NCBI GenBank assembly: GCA_045594245.1
Contig: JAZNYG010000079.1
Location: forward strand, 1-64,000
Length of the DNA: 64,000 nt
Direction: 5' to 3'
Source: UBA1189 sp045594245
GTDB lineage: Bacteria > Bacteroidota > Bacteroidia > Bacteroidales > Bacteroidaceae
The notes under the pieces were generated by a model. It made no database searches. It was not told the origin of the DNA and saw only the letters and a list, made by a program, of their open reading frames with translations. The position numbers and the translations under genes were made by a program. Position 1 is the stretch's first letter, and each line of letters opens with the position of its first letter. Shown here piece by piece: positions 59,037 to 64,000 of the stretch.

Positions 59037-60376
59037 TACTTTACATACAATTCTATCGCTTGCTTTATCTCCTCCACGCATACGGGGCAGTAGAGGTCGA
59101 TGCGGTGGAACCAGTTCATCATACAGTTGGGCCAGGGGCGGTAGATGTCTTTCTGCAGGTAGCCGCCACCTTCATAGATGCCCAGTGCCCACGGCTTCTT
59201 GGGATTGTAGTCGGGCGATTGCGGATTCTGCGGATTGAGCTCCCAACCACTATGGTCGGTGGCCTTGGCTCTGTCGGCTTCGGGCAAGAGTTGGCCCCAA
59301 AGTTTGGAGTCAAGGTCGGTAAGCGTGGTGATGTTACCCTCCCAAGGCTCCACATCGGGGAAGTAGAGGTCGCTCATCTCTGAGCCGCCCACATACTCAT
59401 CGGCCAAGCCCACAAAGAGGTGTCCGAACTCGTGGCTATAGGTCTTACGGGTAGAGGCACCGGGGATGTTGGCCGCACTGATGCCGTAGAAGTTGTAGAT
59501 GCCGCCACCACCATACTTCTGCGAGTTGGTGAGCACGTAGATAATCTCATAAGGTACGTTAGCAGCGATATCGAGCACACGCTGGTAGTCCTCAAACATC
59601 TGATAGCGCTCAGAGTCGAAGGTGTAGTAGTGTGCATCGAGTGCGGTGCTGCGCCACAGGTGCTCGCCGGGAATGCTTATGCCCGACTCCTCGCTGGGAG
59701 CCCATACGGCACGGAAGTTAAACTTATCGGCATACTCCGTATAGGGATGGTAGCTGAGGATATCCTTGGCAAAGGCATTGGCGGCAGCCACGAACTTGTC
59801 CTTCTCGGCCTCGGTGTAGCCTTCGGGGATGATGACCACATCGACACGCTGGGCGGGATTGCCCGTGTAGTGTATGTCCATGGTGCTGAGCGTGGGGCGC
59901 GAGCGGCGCACGAAATAGCTGTCGGCATCCACCTCGTAGCTCCATTTCTTGTGCATCCTACCGGTTCTGTTTTCGCGAGTGTAAAACTCCACGATGACAT
60001 CGTTCTTGGGATAGGGGAATACCACACCCTCGGGCATTGCCTTGGAGGTGATGCGTGCCTCGGGCGTGCACTGCCACTCGTTGAAAAGCGTATTGAAGCC
60101 ACGTGAATAGATGGCCTTGCCTGAAGCCTTGTCCTTCACCTCGAAGCGGTGGTTGCCCACGTTACGGTCGTCCACGAGGTAGTGCTTGTTGCCAGCCCAG
60201 TAGGGCTCTTCGATGACCTCGTCGAGGAAGAAATGTTCACTCTTGGCATCGCCTGCATGGTAGTAGTCGAGGCGCATGGTCTTGGGGAGGAAGTAATCCT
60301 CAAACTTTACCTGCTCTTGGGCTGTGGCAGTCATGCCGATGGCAAGTGCTGCGCATAAGATGTAGCGTATCTGCAT
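59036..60376 (-). CDS. M64-family metallopeptidase (IgA-peptidase M64-like), exported
   Basis: The 446-aa protein has a signal peptide (about 1-19), an M64 N-terminal domain and the peptidase domain (about 175-446). HEFGH (315-319) is the zinc-binding and catalytic motif, followed by LADEY with a third ligand and conserved NCMMNWFHRIDLYCPVC. Family members include the Clostridium ramosum IgA-cleaving enzyme, but most Bacteroidota homologues have no proven substrate. The last codon before TAA abuts the IS982 insertion, which has separated the gene from its former terminator. Confidence 0.9.
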   Translation of the reverse strand: MQIRYILCAALAIGMTATAQEQVKFEDYFLPKTMRLDYYHAGDAKSEHFFLDEVIEEPYWAGNKHYLVDDRNVGNHRFEVKDKASGKAIYSRGFNTLFNEWQCTPEARITSKAMPEGVVFPYPKNDVIVEFYTRENRTGRMHKKWSYEVDADSYFVRRSRPTLSTMDIHYTGNPAQRVDVVIIPEGYTEAEKDKFVAAANAFAKDILSYHPYTEYADKFNFRAVWAPSEESGISIPGEHLWRSTALDAHYYTFDSERYQMFEDYQRVLDIAANVPYEIIYVLTNSQKYGGGGIYNFYGISAANIPGASTRKTYSHEFGHLFVGLADEYVGGSEMSDLYFPDVEPWEGNITTLTDLDSKLWGQLLPEADRAKATDHSGWELNPQNPQSPDYNPKKPWALGIYEGGGYLQKDIYRPWPNCMMNWFHRIDLYCPVCVEEIKQAIELYVK

Positions 60377-60682
60377 ATCGGTTTACGTGTTTAATTAATA
60401 TGATACAAAGATAGTAATAAACGAACAAAAAATATAACATCAGCTCTAATATTTCTCTCTGCGAGTGATAGTATCTTCGCTGTTACCACATAGATAGGGA
60501 TAAAGGAGTAAATAAACAAACAGTCAAACATCATTTTGAACACAAAATAACGAGACTGCAAAGCTTCATCCCTAAAACAGGAAATTAAATTTCACAATAA
60601 AGAGCATAATATGTGAAATATATTCGTTTTTTATCGTACATTTGCTTTTGGCAATAAACATAACACAAATTAACACAGAATC
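60377..60682. promoter_or_regulatory. Divergent promoter region between M64 peptidase and CE7 esterase genes
   Basis: Minus box TATCTTTG (plus CAAAGATA at 60406-60413) serves the M64 gene. Plus box TACATTTG (60637-60644, in TTATCGTACATTTGC) serves the esterase gene 38 nt downstream. No other features seen. Confidence 0.55.
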
Positions 60683-61981
60683 ATGAGAAGGACTTTATTG
60701 ACATTAGCAATGCTAATCAGTAACATAGCACTGATAGCACAGAACCAAATCCACCAAAGCGACGTACGCTTCGTGGCTGTTCCCGATCACGCCGACTGGA
60801 ACTACCGCACGGGAGAGAATGCACGCATCGACCTGCAAGTGTTTGCCTATGGAGTACCTTATGATGGCGCAGAGGTGAGCTACGAGATTGGCCCCGAGCT
60901 GCTGCCAGCCGATACCAAAGGCACGCTAACTCTGAAGAACGGGCGCGCTACCCTATCGATGGGAACAATGAAGAAACCTGGATTCCGCGATTGCCGCTTC
61001 ACGGTGAAGCATGGTGGAAAGCAATACAAGCATCACGTAAAGGTGGCTTTCTCGCCTGAGAAGATAGTGCCCACAGTGAAGATGCCTACCGACTTCGAGG
61101 AGTTCTGGACACGCACTAAGGAGGAGGCCGCCAAATGTCCGATGACGGTACAGCGCACCTTCGTGCCCGAATACAGTAACGAAAAGGTCGATTGCTACCT
61201 TATTAAACTTCAGTGCTACCGCAAGGGACAATATGTATATGGCTACCTTACCCAACCAAAGGCCAAGGGCACCTATCCCGTGGTGTTCAACCCACCAGGT
61301 GCAGGCATCAAGCCCATGGACCCATTGAAGACGATGTACTTTGCCGAGAACGGTATCATCTGCTTTAATATGGAAATACATGGCATACGCCCCAACTTGG
61401 ATGCCGCCACCTACAAGGAGATTAGCGCAGCCTTCTCAAGCAGCGATAATGGGTACCTCGTCAATGGCCTCGACAATCGGGAGAACTACTATATGCGCAA
61501 GGTGTATATGGCTTGCGTGCGTGCTCTGGACTATCTCACCTCACTCCCCGAATGGGACGGCAAGAACCTTATCGCACAGGGCGGTAGCCAAGGAGGAGCC
61601 TTGGCCATCATCACGGCCGGCCTCGACAAGCGCATCACTCAATGTGTGGCCAATCACCCTGCCTTGAGCGATATGGAAGGCTACCTGCACGACCAGTGCG
61701 GCGGCTACCCTCATCTGATAAAAAGCAATGAACAATTGACCAAGGAAAAGGTTAAGGTATTAGCCTACTACGATGTAGTGAACTTTGCCAAACAACTCAC
61801 CGTGCCTACCTACCTCACGTGGGGCTACAATGACAACACCTGTCCGGCCACCACGAGCTATGCTGTATACAACAGTATCACGGCACCGAAGGAAGCGCTC
61901 ATCACGCCCATCAACGAGCATTGGGTGTCAACAGAGACAAGGCACAACCAGATGTATTGGATAAAAGATCATCTAAAATAA
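60683..61981 (+). CDS. Exported acetyl-xylan esterase-like hydrolase (CE7/AXE1 family)
   Basis: The 432-aa protein has a signal peptide (about 1-19), a beta-sandwich N-terminal region (about 25-130) and an AXE1 alpha/beta-hydrolase domain. Ser302 is in GGSQGG, with Asp384 in YNDNTCP and His413 in NEHW as the predicted triad. CE7 enzymes deacetylate xylo-oligosaccharides and also cephalosporin C. Export suggests removal of acetyl groups from plant glycans. The hairpin TCGCAC/GTGCGA (62000-62015) after the stop may be its terminator. Confidence 0.88.
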   Translation: MRRTLLTLAMLISNIALIAQNQIHQSDVRFVAVPDHADWNYRTGENARIDLQVFAYGVPYDGAEVSYEIGPELLPADTKGTLTLKNGRATLSMGTMKKPGFRDCRFTVKHGGKQYKHHVKVAFSPEKIVPTVKMPTDFEEFWTRTKEEAAKCPMTVQRTFVPEYSNEKVDCYLIKLQCYRKGQYVYGYLTQPKAKGTYPVVFNPPGAGIKPMDPLKTMYFAENGIICFNMEIHGIRPNLDAATYKEISAAFSSSDNGYLVNGLDNRENYYMRKVYMACVRALDYLTSLPEWDGKNLIAQGGSQGGALAIITAGLDKRITQCVANHPALSDMEGYLHDQCGGYPHLIKSNEQLTKEKVKVLAYYDVVNFAKQLTVPTYLTWGYNDNTCPATTSYAVYNSITAPKEALITPINEHWVSTETRHNQMYWIKDHLK

Positions 61982-62032
61982 AGTTTTTTTGAAAAAATAT
62001 CGCACAAACGTGCGAGTTTATAAAAAAACGAT

Positions 62033-62040
62033 TAACTTTG
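62033..62040 (+). promoter_or_regulatory. -7 box of the aromatic amino-acid operon
   Basis: TAACTTTG, about 28 nt before the leader ORF. The -33 element is not clear. Confidence 0.55.
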
Positions 62041-62067
62041 CACTCAACAAAGATGAATTTGTAAGCA

Positions 62068-62127
62068 ATGCACAACTTTGGCTTTACATATTACACCTAT
62101 TTTTACTTTTACTTTAGCACGAAGTAG
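62068..62127 (+). CDS. Phe/Tyr-rich leader peptide
   Basis: The 19-codon ORF MHNFGFTYYTYFYFYFSTK, then TAG, contains five Phe and five Tyr, nine of the ten within codons 6-16. It lies upstream of an aromatic aminotransferase-DAHP synthase operon and is followed by an attenuator, so it is inferred to sense charged tRNA(Phe) and tRNA(Tyr). Confidence 0.85.
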   Translation: MHNFGFTYYTYFYFYFSTK

Positions 62128-62220
62128 AGCGGGATAGGTTATGTAGCAACAAATAGTTATGTAAGATATATAATAAAAGATACACGCAAGTCCCGCTCAG
62201 CAATAGCGGGACTTACTTAT
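62127..62220 (+). promoter_or_regulatory. Phe/Tyr-responsive attenuator
   Basis: The terminator hairpin is AAGTCCCGCT (62188-62197) with AGCGGGACTT (62205-62214), followed by ACTTATT. The antiterminator GAGCGGGA (62127-62134) is the exact complement of TCCCGCTC (62191-62198), the terminator's left arm. The leader stop codon (62125-62127) overlaps the antiterminator arm, so a ribosome at the stop blocks it and permits termination. One stalled at Phe or Tyr codons leaves it free, giving read-through. The logic matches that of the his attenuator in this window. Confidence 0.82.
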
Positions 62221-62238
62221 TAAATATATATAAGGAAT

Positions 62239-63429
62239 ATGAACGAAGCAATCAAGACCTACGCGATACAGCCGGCACAGCGCCTCGAATCGGTGAGCGA
62301 GTACTACTTCTCACGCAAACTCAAGGAGGTAGCTGCCATGAACGCTGCCGGCATGCAGGTGATAAGCTTAGGCGTAGGAAGCCCCGACATGCCACCCTCG
62401 GAAGAGACCGTGGAGACGCTCTGCACCGAGGCACACAACCCCGACGGACACGGCTACCAGCCCTATGTGGGCATACCCGAACTGCGCGAGGCCTTTTCAC
62501 GATTTTATAAGCGTTGGTACGGCGTGGAGCTCGACCCCAAGAGCGAGATACAGCCACTCATCGGCTCCAAGGAGGGTATACTGCACGTGACGTTGGCTTT
62601 CGTGAACCCTGGCGAACAGGTACTTGTGCCCAACCCTGGCTACCCCACCTACACCTCGCTGAGCCGCTTGCTCGGCGCCGAGGTGGTGCACTACGACCTC
62701 AAGGAGGAGAATGGATGGATGCCCGACTTCGATGCACTGGAGCGTATGGACCTCAGCCGTGTGAAGCTCATGTGGACCAACTATCCCAATATGCCCACAG
62801 GAGCCAATGCCACGCCCGAGCTGTATGAGCGCTTGGTCGACTTTGCCCGCCGCAAGGGTATCGTCATCGTCAACGACAACCCCTACAGCTTCATCCTCAA
62901 CGACAATCCACTGAGCATCCTCTCCGTAGAGGGAGCCAAGGACTGCTGCATAGAGTTCAACTCCATGAGCAAGAGCCACAACATGCCCGGATGGCGCATC
63001 GGCATGATAGCTGCCAACCCCACCTTCATCAGCTGGATACTCAAGGTGAAGAGCAATATCGATAGCGGCATGTACCGCGCCATGCAGCTGGCCGCCGTGA
63101 AGGCACTCGATGCCGAGGCCGACTGGTACGAAGGCAACAACGCCAACTACAGCGCACGCCGCAACACAGCAGGAGCCATCATGGATGCCCTGGGCTGCAC
63201 CTACGACGAGAATCAGGTGGGCATGTTCCTCTGGGGCCGTATCCCCGATCACTACACCGATGTGGAAGAGCTCACCGAGCATGTACTGCACGAAGCCCGC
63301 GTATTCATCGTGCCCGGATTCATCTTCGGCAGTAACGGTAGCCGCTACATACGCATCTCGCTGTGTGCCAAGAACGACAAATTGGAAGAAGCGCTGGAGA
63401 GAATTCTTCAATTGACAAGTGACAAGTGA
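62239..63429 (+). CDS. Class I/II aminotransferase of the aromatic amino-acid operon
   Basis: The 396-aa fold-type-I PLP enzyme has VISLGVGSPDMPPSEETVE near 34, GYQPYVGIPELREAFSRFY, LWTNYPNMP-like and the PLP lysine Lys245 in NSMSKSHNMPGWRIGM. Position before DAHP synthase/chorismate mutase implies transamination of phenylpyruvate and hydroxyphenylpyruvate (or aspartate/prephenate). The last residues (QLTSDK) and stop are encoded by CAATTGACAAGTGACAAG-type words, so the native C-terminus may have been replaced by repeat sequence. Confidence 0.85.
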   Translation: MNEAIKTYAIQPAQRLESVSEYYFSRKLKEVAAMNAAGMQVISLGVGSPDMPPSEETVETLCTEAHNPDGHGYQPYVGIPELREAFSRFYKRWYGVELDPKSEIQPLIGSKEGILHVTLAFVNPGEQVLVPNPGYPTYTSLSRLLGAEVVHYDLKEENGWMPDFDALERMDLSRVKLMWTNYPNMPTGANATPELYERLVDFARRKGIVIVNDNPYSFILNDNPLSILSVEGAKDCCIEFNSMSKSHNMPGWRIGMIAANPTFISWILKVKSNIDSGMYRAMQLAAVKALDAEADWYEGNNANYSARRNTAGAIMDALGCTYDENQVGMFLWGRIPDHYTDVEELTEHVLHEARVFIVPGFIFGSNGSRYIRISLCAKNDKLEEALERILQLTSDK

Positions 63430-63450
63430 CAATTGACAATGAAAAGTGAT
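63412..63450. repeat. CAATTGACAAGTGACAATTGAC-type word repeat, left flank of the four-helix-bundle gene
   Basis: Tandem words of the CAATTGACAA family end the aminotransferase gene and precede the IVP-like gene. The right flank (63858-63886) carries the reverse-complement words GTCAATTGTCAATT, so the gene is bracketed by inverted repeats. Confidence 0.65.
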
Positions 63451-63816
63451 ATGAAAAAAGAAAATATTGTCAAAGATAAGAGCTTGAGCTTTGCTATACG
63501 CATAGTCAACTTATATAAATATCTCGTTGCTGAAAAGCGAGAAACCGTAATGAGTAAACAGTTGCTGAGGTGTGGCACAAGTATAGGTGCAAATATACGT
63601 GAGGCTGAACAAGCTCAGAGCCGTGCCGACTTCCTAAGCAAACAGAATATTGCACTTAAGGAAGCCAACGAAACAGAGTACTGGCTAGAGCTTCTGATGC
63701 GAACTGGATTTATAACCCAAAATGAATACGAGAGCATCAATAACGATTGTGTAGAACTTAATAAACTACTTATCAGTATCATAAAATCAACAAAACAACC
63801 AAACGAAAATCAATAA
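63439..63816 (+). CDS. Four-helix-bundle protein (23S rRNA intervening-sequence protein-like)
   Basis: From ATG 63439 (63451 is an alternative) the ~125-aa protein shows the family phrases LSFAIRIVNLYKYL, SKQLLRCGTSIGANIREAEQAQSRADFLSKQNIALKEANETEYWLELL, and a fourth helix near 95-115. The fold is associated with IVS elements in 23S rRNA genes, and stand-alone copies are frequent in Bacteroidota, of unknown function. Here it separates the aminotransferase from DAHP synthase and is bracketed by inverted word repeats, suggesting it arrived as a mobile cassette. Confidence 0.9.
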   Translation: MKSDMKKENIVKDKSLSFAIRIVNLYKYLVAEKRETVMSKQLLRCGTSIGANIREAEQAQSRADFLSKQNIALKEANETEYWLELLMRTGFITQNEYESINNDCVELNKLLISIIKSTKQPNENQ

Positions 63817-63896
63817 TAAATATCAACACCCAATTGACGAGGCATCGGCAAGCATAATTGTCATTTGTCAATTGTCAATTGTCAATTTTACACCAT
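63817..63896. repeat. GTCAATTGTCAATT-type word repeat, right flank of the four-helix-bundle gene
   Basis: TTGTCATTTGTCAATTGTC and following words (about 63858-63886) are the reverse complement of the words at 63412-63437. They directly precede the DAHP synthase start. Confidence 0.65.
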
Positions 63897-64000
63897 ATGA
63901 ACTTACAGCCAATCAAACTCGTAGGCGTTGAAGACAAACGTCCTCTCGTGATAGCAGGTCCGTGCAGTGCCGAGACCGAAGAACAAGTGATGAACACCGC
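63897..64000 (+). CDS. DAHP synthase / chorismate mutase, N-terminal fragment (runs off the window)
   Basis: The first 34 codons (MNLQPIKLVGVEDKRPLV, then IAGPCSAETEEQVM) match the start of the AroA-type 3-deoxy-7-phosphoheptulonate synthase found fused to chorismate mutase in Bacteroidota; GPCSAE is the substrate-binding motif. It is the committing enzyme of the shikimate pathway, consistent with control by a Phe/Tyr attenuator upstream. Truncated by the window end. Confidence 0.88.
   Translation, partial: MNLQPIKLVGVEDKRPLVIAGPCSAETEEQVMNT

Overview
The window looks like a chromosome segment from a member of the Bacteroidales, most like Prevotellaceae or Bacteroidaceae. Evidence: SusC/SusD outer-membrane pairs, DUF4843 and PKD-like lipoproteins, BACON domains, T9SS-like C-terminal tails, an HU-like fusion protein, and promoters of the Bacteroidota type (a -7 box TAnnTTTG, often with TTTG or TTG about 19-20 nt upstream, and no clear Shine-Dalgarno sites). 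Core genes are visibly GC-rich. The accessory stretches around 22-25 kb and 38-47 kb are clearly AT-richer.

Layout. 0-15 kb: a secreted esterase-like hydrolase, then a long operon with a TlpA-N-terminus-like secreted protein, SusC (with STN domain), SusD, DUF4843, PKD-like lipoprotein and three tandem TlpA-type thioredoxin proteins, closed by a perfect 32-bp palindromic terminator. 15-18 kb: an Ig-like surface protein and endonuclease IV. 18-31 kb: histidine biosynthesis in two blocks, hisG-hisDC (HisD and HisC fused) behind a His-codon attenuator, then hisB-hisH-hisA-hisF-hisIE. A 5-kb accessory island (RhuM, CatA-like, AraC, ChrA pair) separates the blocks. 31-37 kb: a broken cytidylyltransferase, manC, a citramalate/isopropylmalate synthase, a glutathione peroxidase and a LuxR regulator. 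37-48 kb: accessory region with two HEPN/MNT toxin-antitoxin modules (one frameshifted), a four-gene operon of two lipoproteins, a membrane-anchored protein and a zinc-ribbon microprotein, a YhcG-type PDDEXK nuclease, TfoX, an HU-like protein, a membrane protein/HTH pair and a GIY-YIG nuclease. 48-57 kb: DUF389, a candidate structured RNA, a TonB-dependent receptor, a RAYT transposase with an extra C-terminal domain, a BACON lipoprotein and an ECF sigma factor with a short membrane partner. 57-64 kb: ilvE, an intact IS982-family element with target duplication, an M64 peptidase, a CE7 esterase, and an aromatic amino-acid operon behind a Phe/Tyr-codon attenuator, with an IVP-like four-helix-bundle gene lodged inside it. 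The window ends in DAHP synthase.

Main themes. Two textbook ribosome-mediated attenuators (his at 18.0 kb, Phe/Tyr at 62.1 kb) have the same architecture: the leader stop codon overlaps the antiterminator arm. Short intergenic word repeats (CAATTGTCAATT-, GTTGACTGTTGACC-, TTATGAATTATGAG-, CCTAGGAAATCC- and CCTCAGCCCTCAA-type) sit in many spacers. They also appear inside reading frames: they form the HisD-HisC linker, a HisH insertion, the HisA N-terminus, an aminotransferase C-terminus and an insertion in a pseudogene. Several dispersed palindromic elements and one promoter module recur in two or three copies. No tRNA, rRNA or CRISPR array was seen. All calls come from reading the sequence; no database search was run.
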